The notes under the pieces were generated by a model. It saw only the letters and a list, made by a program, of their open reading frames with translations, did no database searches and was not told the DNA's origin. Source: Clostridia bacterium (GTDB lineage Bacteria > Bacillota > Clostridia > Oscillospirales > CAG-272). Taken from it: 12,652 nt of DNA. The translations under genes were made by a program, and so were the position numbers. Shown piece by piece: positions 7,568 through 12,652 of this stretch; the first letter of the stretch is position 1, and each line of letters starts with the position of its first letter. Location of the stretch: the NCBI GenBank assembly GCA_017958705.1, contig JAGDCE010000283.1:1-12652 (forward strand). The letters are read 5' to 3'.

Positions 7568-9064
7568 ATGAAAATCAAGCTGATAAGCATACTGATCGCG
7601 GCCGTTATGGTGCTGTCTGCACTCGCCGGATGCGCGGGAAAAGACGGCGATACGGATACGCTGCCCGATACCGATACGAAGACCGCGGTCACCGACGATA
7701 CCTCGGCGCTGACAGATACGGAAAGCGGCGACACGACCGGCGCCGATACGGCCGTCGAGCCTGTAACCGACGAGCCGACCGGCACCGATCCCGCCGCGAC
7801 CGCGACGGATACAGATTCGGAAACGGAACAGACGACGCAGACGGATACCGAGCCCGATACGACGGTACCGGCGACCGAGCCCGAGATGACGGTACCGACA
7901 ACGGAGCCTGAGACTACCGCTCCGGTCACCACCGCCCCCGTGACGACCGCGCCGGTCACGACCGCGCCCGTTACGACCGAGCCGGTGACTACAGCGCCGG
8001 AAACGACCGTACCCGTCACTACCGAGCCGGTCACGACCGCTCCCGAAACGACGGTCCCCGATACCGGGACCGTGGATCCGCAGCCCGAGCCTCCGGAAAT
8101 AGTAAAACTTCTCCCGGCTGACAGCAGTTCCATGTCCGCGGATCTTGCGAGAAAGCTGCTCACGATCTGCACGGGCGGAAACGAATCGTCCAACGCTTCG
8201 CTTCTGAGAGAAGCCGGATTCCAGATCGTGATGTCAAAGCATTATGAAAAAGGCAAAAACGACAAATCTCATAACAGCGCCTTTACCGTAGGAAAACTGA
8301 ACTGGAACGGCAAAAACTATTACGCGATCGTGATCCGCGGAACAAGCGGCGGCGAATGGTATTCCAACTTTGACTTCGCCCCGTCTCACAGCGACGATAC
8401 GGAATACGCCGAAAACTTCCTTCTGGCGGCGCAGGACGTCTATCTGTCGATAAAGAATATCGTAAGCACCGATAAGACCGCAAAATTCATCATATGCGGC
8501 CACAGCCGCGGCGCCGCCACCGCAAACCTGCTCGGCGTACTGCTCGACGAGGTCTGCGATCCCGGCAACGTTTACGTATATACATACGCGACGCCCAACA
8601 CCGTCCGCGGAGAGATGGCGAAGAAAGAATATAAGAACATATTCAACTTCATAAACGATAACGACGTCGTAACGCGCATGCCGCTGAAAGAGCACGGATT
8701 CAGCCGCGCCGGCACGGATATCAAACTGTCGACGACGCCGTCCGGCAACGCGCTGCTCAACAACATCGGAACGCTTGCTCAGATAGCGCCGACGATAAAC
8801 GCGTACTATACGGAAAAGCACTCAACGGAGCACGCCGGACTTTCCGAAGACGGTATGACGGTATACGAGCTGATGTGCGTCTTCGCCTCGATACTCGCGG
8901 GCGACGGAGCTTCGACCGTCGACCTTGACGCGATATCGCCGGACAGCGATCTTTACCCGTTCGTTTCACTAATCAACGGGCAGGGAAGCGATCTTACGCT
9001 GATACTCGTCGGCGTCGAGCATCTGCCGGCAAGATATCAGTCGCTTATGAAAAAGCTGAAATAA
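7568..9064 (+). CDS. Lipoprotein with Thr/Pro/Glu-repeat stalk and lipase_3-like alpha/beta-hydrolase domain
   Basis: A 498-residue surface lipoprotein. Residues 1-22 are a type II signal peptide with lipobox LAGC (Cys22). Residues 27-175 are low complexity: first Asp/Thr-rich, then about 13 TTxPx pentapeptides (TTAPV, TTEPV, TTVPV), probably an extended wall-spanning stalk. The C-terminal domain (about 180-498) looks like a class 3 lipase or DUF2974-type hydrolase: a VIRGTSGGEWYSNFD strand-turn, the nucleophile elbow ICGHSRGAA with Ser313, an Asp candidate in NDNDVVTRMP (Asp366), and His candidates His418 and His422. A class 3 lipase/esterase acting on lipids or acyl groups outside the cell is likely, but the substrate is unknown. 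AAAGGAG lies about 9 bases before the ATG. It follows cysK by 64 bases without a visible terminator, so partial co-transcription is possible. It ends at a strong terminator. Confidence 0.8.
   Translation: MKIKLISILIAAVMVLSALAGCAGKDGDTDTLPDTDTKTAVTDDTSALTDTESGDTTGADTAVEPVTDEPTGTDPAATATDTDSETEQTTQTDTEPDTTVPATEPEMTVPTTEPETTAPVTTAPVTTAPVTTAPVTTEPVTTAPETTVPVTTEPVTTAPETTVPDTGTVDPQPEPPEIVKLLPADSSSMSADLARKLLTICTGGNESSNASLLREAGFQIVMSKHYEKGKNDKSHNSAFTVGKLNWNGKNYYAIVIRGTSGGEWYSNFDFAPSHSDDTEYAENFLLAAQDVYLSIKNIVSTDKTAKFIICGHSRGAATANLLGVLLDEVCDPGNVYVYTYATPNTVRGEMAKKEYKNIFNFINDNDVVTRMPLKEHGFSRAGTDIKLSTTPSGNALLNNIGTLAQIAPTINAYYTEKHSTEHAGLSEDGMTVYELMCVFASILAGDGASTVDLDAISPDSDLYPFVSLINGQGSDLTLILVGVEHLPARYQSLMKKLK
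7862..8059 (+). repeat. 15-bp in-frame tandem repeats encoding TTxPx pentapeptides
   Basis: About 13 imperfect 15-base units encode the TTAPV/TTEPV/TTVPE stalk of the lipoprotein. Codons vary from unit to unit while the peptide period is kept, so the peptide, not the DNA, seems to be under selection. Copy number may vary between strains. Confidence 0.85.
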
Positions 9065-9071
9065 AAAAATC

Positions 9072-9100
9072 AAAAAAAAGCCGCGATCGCGGCTTTTTTT
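9072..9100. terminator. Perfectly palindromic terminator of the lipase-like lipoprotein gene
   Basis: AGCCGCGA/TCGCGGCT (9079-9094) is a perfect palindrome flanked by an A run on the left and TTTTTTT on the right. It works as an intrinsic terminator on the + strand 8 bases after the stop codon and, by symmetry, on the - strand for any read-through from the tRNA side. Confidence 0.88.
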
Positions 9101-9130
9101 GCTGATTTCCGAAATATATAAAGGGAACGT

Positions 9131-9260
9131 CGGTCACCGCTGAAACGTGCCCCGGGTACGTTTTCTTAACGCTGCTTCGATCACCTTCCTTATGGTGCGT
9201 CACCAAACGAAAAAGGACGCGTATTGCGTCCTTTTTTTGTTGGTGGAGACGAAGGGGATC
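9131..9260 (-). repeat. Distal copy of the tRNA-Ala-associated tandem repeat (contains a tRNA 3'-end fragment)
   Basis: In the tRNA direction this copy begins with a 21-base match to the last part of tRNA-Ala(CGC), including CCA and the 3' half of the T arm (9240-9260). It continues with a GGACGC/GCGTCC terminator hairpin (9210-9236), a block shared with the proximal copy (GATCGAAGCAGCGTTAAGAA), a small hairpin (9143-9163) and AGCGGTGACCG. The tRNA-derived blocks of the two copies are offset by 188 bases and the far blocks by 190-191. No credible gene lies in 9065-9428. Confidence 0.85.
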
Positions 9261-9265
9261 CTCTT

Positions 9266-9318
9266 GATTTTTGCAAGGCAATTTGCACAAACTTCTTTGT
9301 GGGCGCCTTGCAAAAATC
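9266..9318. repeat. Nested inverted repeat in the spacer between the two tRNA-associated repeat copies
   Basis: GATTTTTGCAAGGC (9266-9279) is the exact reverse complement of 9305-9318. Inside it, CACAAA (9286-9291) pairs with TTTGTG (9296-9301) around a CTTC loop. It could form a long interrupted hairpin in DNA or RNA. It occurs once, between the repeat copies. Confidence 0.8.
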
Positions 9319-9320
9319 TT

Positions 9321-9448
9321 CGGTCACCGCTAAAAACAGTCCCCCGGACTGTTTTCTTAACGCTGCTTCGATCCCCTTCCTTGAAATGTTGCACCAAGGA
9401 AAAAGGCACCATACGGTGCCTTTTTCCTTGGTGGAGACGAAGGGGATC
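9321..9448 (-). repeat. Proximal copy of the tRNA-Ala-associated tandem repeat (overlaps the tRNA 3' end)
   Basis: This copy overlaps the 3' end of the tRNA gene (9428-9448 is identical to 9240-9260). Reading away from the tRNA it holds the tRNA terminator, a GGGGATCGAAGC block complementary to the T arm, GCAGCGTTAAGAAAAC, a perfect 10-bp hairpin (9333-9342/9346-9355, loop of three) followed by T residues, then AGCGGTGACCG. Confidence 0.85.
9392..9433. terminator. Terminator of tRNA-Ala(CGC), a 19-bp perfect hairpin that incorporates the tRNA CCA end
   Basis: 9392-9410 and 9415-9433 are exact reverse complements around a 4-base loop. On the - strand the stem ends in GGTGCC followed by TTTTTCC, a good intrinsic terminator. 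The 5' arm includes the last acceptor base, the discriminator A and the encoded CCA. The A run on the other side makes it nearly symmetric, so it may also act on the + strand. Confidence 0.85.
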
Positions 9449-9504
9449 GAACCCTCTACCTCAGCGTTGCGAACGCTGCGCTCTCCCAGATGAGCTACGC
9501 CCCC
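9429..9504 (-). tRNA. tRNA-Ala, anticodon CGC, CCA encoded
   Basis: Folded by eye on the - strand: acceptor GGGGGCG/CGTCTCC including a G3-U70 pair (the alanine identity element), D stem GCTC/GAGC, anticodon stem CAGCG/CGCTG around the loop TTCGCAA (anticodon CGC, reading GCG), a five-base variable region, T stem GAGGG/CCCTT around TTCGATC, discriminator A and genomic CCA (9429-9431). The transcript has its own promoter at 9521-9549 and a terminator directly after CCA. Confidence 0.95.
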
Positions 9505-9520
9505 AAACCTGACAAGCGCT

Positions 9521-9549
9521 ATTCTATCACAAATGGGGGCGTTTGTCAA
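9521..9549 (-). promoter_or_regulatory. Promoter of tRNA-Ala
   Basis: On the - strand TTGACA (9544-9549), 17 bases, TAGAAT (9521-9526), preceded by TGA. This is near-consensus, with predicted transcription start about 10 bases before the mature tRNA 5' end. It begins 15 bases after the yesL-like stop codon, so the tRNA has its own promoter although yesL read-through is possible. Confidence 0.88.
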
Positions 9550-9563
9550 GTGCTTTTTTACAA

Positions 9564-10559
9564 TTATTCGGATAAAACTTCTGTTTTTTCTTCTTCTTTT
9601 TCCTCTTTCGGATTGCCGTATTCGTCGTAGTAAGGATCGATCATGACCTCTTTGATCTTCGGATAAGCGGCGTATATGCCGATATATCCGCAAACGGCGA
9701 CCGTCAGTACGAAAGGCAGTATGATGCCGAGCGGCATGAACGCCCAGAAGAGCAGTGCGTTGAGCGCCACGGCGAGCGCCATTCCGATAAGTCCGACAAC
9801 GTTTCGCTTGAGACCTATGAAAGTGAATATCAGCGCGTTCTTGAACAATTTAAGCGTGCTGAGATCGAACGTCACGAGCATCGGATACAGGTAAGTCCTC
9901 ATCACGGCATACATCAGTATCATTATCACCGTCGCGACGTACAGCATGAAGAACACCGTTTTTGACGAATTATAGGAATAGAATCTCAGATTATAAAACA
10001 GCAGCGCGATGACGGTTATATCGATCAGCCCGACTATCAGAGCTTGTACCGCGTTCTTTTTCACGGTTCGGAAATAGTCGCTCCAGACGAATACCGGCTC
10101 GCCCTTCTGCAGGTTGCGGATCGTATATGCAAGTCCGGAATTTGCGTAACCCCACGTGAACACAGTCAGCGCCGCGATGCCGTAGAATACGAGCGACATA
10201 ACGGAGATCTGCGAAGCGGAGCCGGTCTTTATGCCGTAAACGCCGTAAAGCGTCATCGTCAGCGGATTGATCTGACCGTTGATAATAAGTCCGTTCAGCA
10301 CGGAAGCGGTCGGGTCGACGGCGGCGGAAACCGTCTGATCGAAATAACCCGCGATCGCAAACAGCGCGAAGAACAACGGGACGCAGAAAAGTGTGAACAT
10401 CAGGTTGATGTTCAACAGCTTTGAGAACGATCTGCCGAAGTACTTGAAAAAGTTTTTGAACGTCGGTTCTTTGACCTCGCCCTTTTCAACTCCGCGGCCG
10501 ATGCGCTGAGAGTTGAACATATCGAACAAATTGAATTTTTTCTTCTTTTTTTCTTCCAT
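9564..10559 (-). CDS. YesL family membrane protein (DUF624)
   Basis: A 331-residue integral membrane protein of the YesL/DUF624 family, whose members often sit beside sugar ABC transporters and glycan-use genes in Bacillota; their biochemical role is unproven. A Lys-rich cytoplasmic N-terminus is followed by about six membrane segments (about 52-72, 119-138, 171-190, 201-222, 253-273, 276-299). The hallmark GEPVFVWSDYFRTVKKN lies at 154-169. The C-terminus is a highly charged Glu/Lys tail. It is longer than typical YesL (about 210-220 residues) because of the tails and a 45-residue polar loop after the first membrane segment. GAGG overlaps the stop of the preceding gene, which ends 9 bases upstream, so the two genes are one operon. 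No clear terminator follows. Confidence 0.83.
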   Translation of the reverse strand: MEEKKKKKFNLFDMFNSQRIGRGVEKGEVKEPTFKNFFKYFGRSFSKLLNINLMFTLFCVPLFFALFAIAGYFDQTVSAAVDPTASVLNGLIINGQINPLTMTLYGVYGIKTGSASQISVMSLVFYGIAALTVFTWGYANSGLAYTIRNLQKGEPVFVWSDYFRTVKKNAVQALIVGLIDITVIALLFYNLRFYSYNSSKTVFFMLYVATVIMILMYAVMRTYLYPMLVTFDLSTLKLFKNALIFTFIGLKRNVVGLIGMALAVALNALLFWAFMPLGIILPFVLTVAVCGYIGIYAAYPKIKEVMIDPYYDEYGNPKEEKEEEKTEVLSE

Positions 10560-10568
10560 AAACAGTCC

Positions 10569-11216
10569 TCATCCGAAGTTTTCGAAGAAAGCCGAGCAGC
10601 ACAGGAAAAGGAACGCCGCGGCGGCTATTACGGAAACGGATATCATATAGTAATTGAAGCACTCCGACGAATCCTCGCCGGTCGCCGTGCCTTCGCGCCT
10701 GCATCTGCCGTATGAAGCGAACACCGGACATATCACGGTGTACACCGCCAGAAGTACCGCGGAAAAGCACAACCCGGGCAGAGCGTCGATCAGCGAAACG
10801 ACAGAGAACGACGACGCGAGACTGTCGTACTCGCAAAACAGCGCACAGCCGAACGCGGTCCCGTACAGAGCCGGCGCGACGGTGTCGCACAAAAACGCCA
10901 AAGCACCGCCGCCTATGTGGCAAAGACACGCGCAGACCGACGGCAAAAGCGCGCATATGAAAACGAGCTTCAGCGTACCGCGGACGCCGTCGGGCGGTGA
11001 AAAGCAAACGTACCGGAAAGGCGCCTGACCGCCTGTCTCGTTCGAGTAGATCACAAGCAGACACCCTGCGGCGGTGAAAAGCAGAGACAGCGCGGCACAG
11101 CGCAGAAGCGACCGGTAAAACGATTCGCGCCGGCGCTTCCTGTGCGACGCCGAAACGAGCGCCTCATAACCGTAAATGCGTTCCTCGCCATCCTCGGGCA
11201 ACAGTTTGATATCCAT
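10569..11216 (-). CDS. Cysteine-rich multi-pass membrane protein, tentatively SpoIIM/DUF95-like
   Basis: A 215-residue membrane protein, not confidently recognised. After a polar N-terminus with an HRKRRR cluster (25-30) come hydrophobic segments at about 38-57, 81-100, 101-128, 137-168 and 188-209. The order, the LPG within a membrane segment followed by VYTV (146-161), and the closing SAFFENFG resemble SpoIIM, the sporulation engulfment membrane protein, but the similarity is remembered and weak. Sixteen cysteines in 215 residues is striking, with none in a CxxC zinc pattern. The start at 11216 is chosen for AAAGGAGG 8 bases upstream; the frame stays open to 11306, but that would overlap the promoter. 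It is first in an operon with the YesL-like gene. Confidence 0.7.
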   Translation of the reverse strand: MDIKLLPEDGEERIYGYEALVSASHRKRRRESFYRSLLRCAALSLLFTAAGCLLVIYSNETGGQAPFRYVCFSPPDGVRGTLKLVFICALLPSVCACLCHIGGGALAFLCDTVAPALYGTAFGCALFCEYDSLASSFSVVSLIDALPGLCFSAVLLAVYTVICPVFASYGRCRREGTATGEDSSECFNYYMISVSVIAAAAFLFLCCSAFFENFG

Positions 11217-11224
11217 TTCAACAG

Positions 11225-11232
11225 CCTCCTTT
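11225..11232 (-). promoter_or_regulatory. Ribosome binding site that fixes the start of the cysteine-rich membrane protein
   Basis: AAAGGAGG on the - strand, 8 bases before ATG 11216. It is among the strongest Shine-Dalgarno matches in the window and decides for the shorter reading frame. Confidence 0.85.
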
Positions 11233-11277
11233 GCGGGATTCGTTAATGGATATGCGCCGACCGGCCGATTTATGATA

Positions 11278-11306
11278 ATTCTATCATCAGCTTCAGCCAA
11301 AGTCAA
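11278..11306 (-). promoter_or_regulatory. Promoter of the membrane-protein/YesL operon
   Basis: On the - strand TTGACT (11301-11306), 17 bases, TAGAAT (11278-11283) with TGA immediately before the -10. Transcription should start near 11271, leaving a leader of about 55 bases. Confidence 0.83.
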
Positions 11307-11348
11307 GACGTAAATAATGAAAATAATCGTAATTGTTGGAATTTGCTA

Positions 11349-11377
11349 TTGCAATCCGCGTCGGTTTATGGTAAAAT
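11349..11377 (+). promoter_or_regulatory. Promoter of the GMP synthase subunit gene
   Basis: TTGCAA (11349-11354), 17 bases, TAAAAT (11372-11377), with TGG just before the -10. It lies downstream of the ATG at 11343, so that ATG cannot be the start; ATG 11406 is about 20 bases past the predicted transcription start. Confidence 0.75.
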
Positions 11378-11392
11378 AGGTCAGGAAATGAA

Positions 11393-11398
11393 AAGGAG
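11393..11398 (+). promoter_or_regulatory. Ribosome binding site that fixes the GMP synthase subunit start
   Basis: AAGGAG lies 7 bases before ATG 11406 and excludes the earlier in-frame ATGs at 11343 and 11388 as the main start. Confidence 0.8.
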
Positions 11399-11405
11399 TG
11401 TGCAT

Positions 11406-12386
11406 ATGGATAACAACAAACGCCCGGAAAACATGGCGAGGATAACGACTGAACAACTCGCCGACGCATTCATCGAAGAACAGATCGGACTGCTGCGCAA
11501 GCAGATAGGCGACAAAAAAGTGCTTCTCGCTCTGTCCGGCGGCGTAGACAGCTCTGTCGTCGCGGCGCTTCTGATAAAAGCGATCGGCGACAGGCTCGTA
11601 TGCGTCCACGTAAATCACGGACTTCTGCGCAAAGGGGAGCCTGAGCAGGTCGTAAAAGTGTTCCGCGACGAGCTCGGAGCAAATCTTATCTACGTCGACG
11701 CCGTCGACAGATTCCTTGATAAACTCGAGGGCGTCTCGGAACCCGAGAAGAAGAGAAAGATTATCGGCGCGGAATTCATAAGAGTATTCGAAGAAGAGGC
11801 GAGAAAGCTCGACGGCATCGAGTTCCTCGCGCAGGGTACGATCTATCCCGACATCCTCGAATCGGGTCCGGTCAAAGCTCATCACAACGTCGGCGGACTG
11901 CCGGACGATCTGAAATTCGAGCTCGTCGAACCGCTCAAATTCCTTTTCAAGGATGAGGTCAGAGTCGTAGGTCACACGCTCGGACTGCCGGACGGCATGG
12001 TCTACCGTCAGCCGTTCCCCGGTCCCGGTCTCGGCGTACGCTGCCTCGGCGCGATCACGCGCGACAGGCTTGAAGCCGTAAGAGAATCCGACGCGATCTT
12101 AAGAGAAGAATTCGATAAAGCGGGGCTTGCCGGGAAAGTCTGGCAGTATTTCACAATAGTTCCGGACTACAGATCCGTCGGCGTGAAAGCAGGTCTACGC
12201 AGCTTCGAATGGCCGGTCATAATCCGCGCCGTCAACACGCGCGACGCGATGACCGCGACGATCGAGCAGATCCCGTACGGGCTTTTATCAAAGATAGTCG
12301 ACCGCATCGTCCACGAGGTCAAAGGCGTGAACAGAGTCCTTTATGACGTCACACCGAAACCCACAGGGACAATAGAGTGGGAGTGA
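11406..12386 (+). CDS. guaA: GMP synthase ATP-pyrophosphatase subunit (GuaA C-terminal half, no glutaminase domain)
   Basis: This part of GMP synthase adenylylates XMP and aminates it to GMP in purine biosynthesis. The 326-residue protein holds the N-type ATP-PPase domain with P-loop SGGVDS at 44-49, AQGTIYPDILESG, the KAHHNVGGLP XMP-binding region, the RQPFPGPGLGVR segment, and the dimerisation domain ending in the conserved TIEWE. Bacterial GuaA is usually about 510-525 residues because a class I glutamine amidotransferase precedes this region; only 43 residues do so here. Its own promoter and ribosome site show that this is a full gene and not a cut-off one. It resembles the two-subunit archaeal arrangement (GuaAb), so a separate glutaminase elsewhere or direct ammonia use is expected. 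The segment after the P-loop reads HVNHGLLR where most GuaA have VDNGLLR-like. Confidence 0.92.
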   Translation: MDNNKRPENMARITTEQLADAFIEEQIGLLRKQIGDKKVLLALSGGVDSSVVAALLIKAIGDRLVCVHVNHGLLRKGEPEQVVKVFRDELGANLIYVDAVDRFLDKLEGVSEPEKKRKIIGAEFIRVFEEEARKLDGIEFLAQGTIYPDILESGPVKAHHNVGGLPDDLKFELVEPLKFLFKDEVRVVGHTLGLPDGMVYRQPFPGPGLGVRCLGAITRDRLEAVRESDAILREEFDKAGLAGKVWQYFTIVPDYRSVGVKAGLRSFEWPVIIRAVNTRDAMTATIEQIPYGLLSKIVDRIVHEVKGVNRVLYDVTPKPTGTIEWE

Positions 12387-12577
12387 GCCAAAGGCTCAAT
12401 TATGATCGCCTGACGGCGAATGATGAATTATGATGCGCTGCGCGCAATTATAAATTGCCTGCGGCAACATATAGCAGGCGATCATATCATAATGTTCGGC
12501 GTATGCCGGACTCATAATTTTCGCCGCAGGCGAAATCATAATTGATCATTTATCATTTTTTTTGATTTAGAAATCAA
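12384..12577. repeat. Palindrome mosaic downstream of the GMP synthase gene
   Basis: No gene is seen in 12387-12652. Short hairpins follow one another: 12384-12398 (its stem includes the stop codon), 12406-12419, 12434-12446, 12455-12467, 12495-12510, 12519-12535 and 12562-12577. They are separated by ATTATGAT (12399, 12427) in the left half and by its complement ATCATAAT (12486, 12535) in the right half. ATGATCGCCTG (12402-12412) also pairs with CAGGCGATCAT (12475-12485). The T run at 12556-12563 may serve as the guaA terminator. Confidence 0.8.
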
Positions 12578-12589
12578 TCTGATACAATT

Positions 12590-12621
12590 TTGATACCAAA
12601 AATCATATCAAATGGTATAAT
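12590..12621 (+). promoter_or_regulatory. Probable promoter for a gene beyond the window
   Basis: A perfect TATAAT (12616-12621) is preceded by TGG (extended -10). The best -35 candidate is TTGATA (12590-12595), but the spacer is 20 bases, longer than ideal. No start codon with a ribosome site appears in the remaining 31 bases. Confidence 0.5.
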
Positions 12622-12652
12622 CCAAATAAAAACGCGCTGTTTTAACCTGTAA

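Noticed and set aside
7561..7911. Arg-rich 116-residue frame overlapping the lipoprotein stalk
   Set aside because: It is the +1-type shadow of the repeat-coding DNA; the overlapping frame has a signal peptide, a lipobox and a ribosome site.
7862..8059. CRISPR-like or non-coding minisatellite reading of the 15-bp repeats
   Set aside because: The units are contiguous with no spacers, stay in frame and encode a regular peptide.
9240..9504. An integrated mobile element between two tRNA-derived att-like repeats
   Set aside because: Only 188 bases separate the copies, there is no integrase nearby, and the rest of the unit is also duplicated, so a tandem duplication explains it better. A past element cannot be excluded.
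9147..9512. Open frames on both strands across the tRNA/repeat region, including one ending in RRRGSNP-type sequence
   Set aside because: They run through a well-folded tRNA gene, its terminator and repeats. Such frames are a common artefact over tRNA genes and lack ribosome sites.
11217..11306. 30-codon N-terminal extension of the cysteine-rich membrane protein
   Set aside because: It overlaps the promoter (-35 at 11301-11306), and the best ribosome site of the region precedes ATG 11216.
11343..11405. Longer N-terminus of the GMP synthase subunit
   Set aside because: ATG 11343 is upstream of the promoter -35; AAGGAG points to ATG 11406. The extension does not encode any amidotransferase motif.

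Overview
The window looks like chromosomal sequence from an anaerobic member of the Bacillota, most likely class Clostridia (Oscillospirales/Christensenellales-like). This is inferred from gene content (MalK/UgpC-type ABC ATPase, YesL/DUF624, AbrB-type regulator, LUD protein, thymidine kinase, lipobox lipoproteins), strong GGAGG-type ribosome sites, U-tracted terminators and moderately GC-rich codon use. Nothing suggests a phage or plasmid.

Layout. 2-790 (+): 3' part of a sugar-type ABC transporter ATPase whose start lies outside the window. 866-2845 (+): a secreted lipoprotein resembling GH71/GH99-like glycoside hydrolases with a C-terminal CBM9/DOMON-like domain, ending at a bidirectional terminator. 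2958-3798 (-): a two-gene unit, an AbrB-type zinc-ribbon regulator overlapping thymidine kinase (tdk). 4019-7503 (+): a tight three-gene operon with a near-consensus promoter: a GH20 hexosaminidase fused in frame to a GNAT acetyltransferase, a LUD-domain protein, and cysteine synthase (cysK). 7568-9064 (+): a lipoprotein with a Thr-rich pentapeptide-repeat stalk and a lipase_3-like alpha/beta-hydrolase domain. 9065-9428: a gene-free stretch dominated by tandem and inverted repeats belonging to the tRNA-Ala(CGC) gene at 9429-9504 (-). 9564-11216 (-): YesL/DUF624 membrane protein and, upstream of it, a cysteine-rich membrane protein faintly like SpoIIM. 11406-12386 (+): a GMP synthase ATP-pyrophosphatase subunit without its glutamine amidotransferase domain. 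12387-12652: a palindrome-rich tail ending in an outward-facing promoter.

How the genes may work together. The sugar ABC ATPase, the GH71/99-like lipoprotein, the cytoplasmic GH20-GNAT protein and YesL fit a saprophyte that captures and degrades glycans. The two lipoproteins would be anchored outside the membrane on acidic Thr-rich linkers. tdk and guaA are nucleotide-salvage/synthesis genes with no obvious link to the rest.

Most unusual points: (1) the 188-191 bp tandem repeat downstream of tRNA-Ala, each copy carrying the tRNA 3' end and two hairpins whose stems differ in sequence but keep their pairing, reminiscent of the E. coli tyrT/rtT arrangement; (2) the GH20-GNAT fusion; (3) the stand-alone GMP synthase ATPase subunit. 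All five intact promoters read here have a 17-bp spacer and a TGn extended -10.
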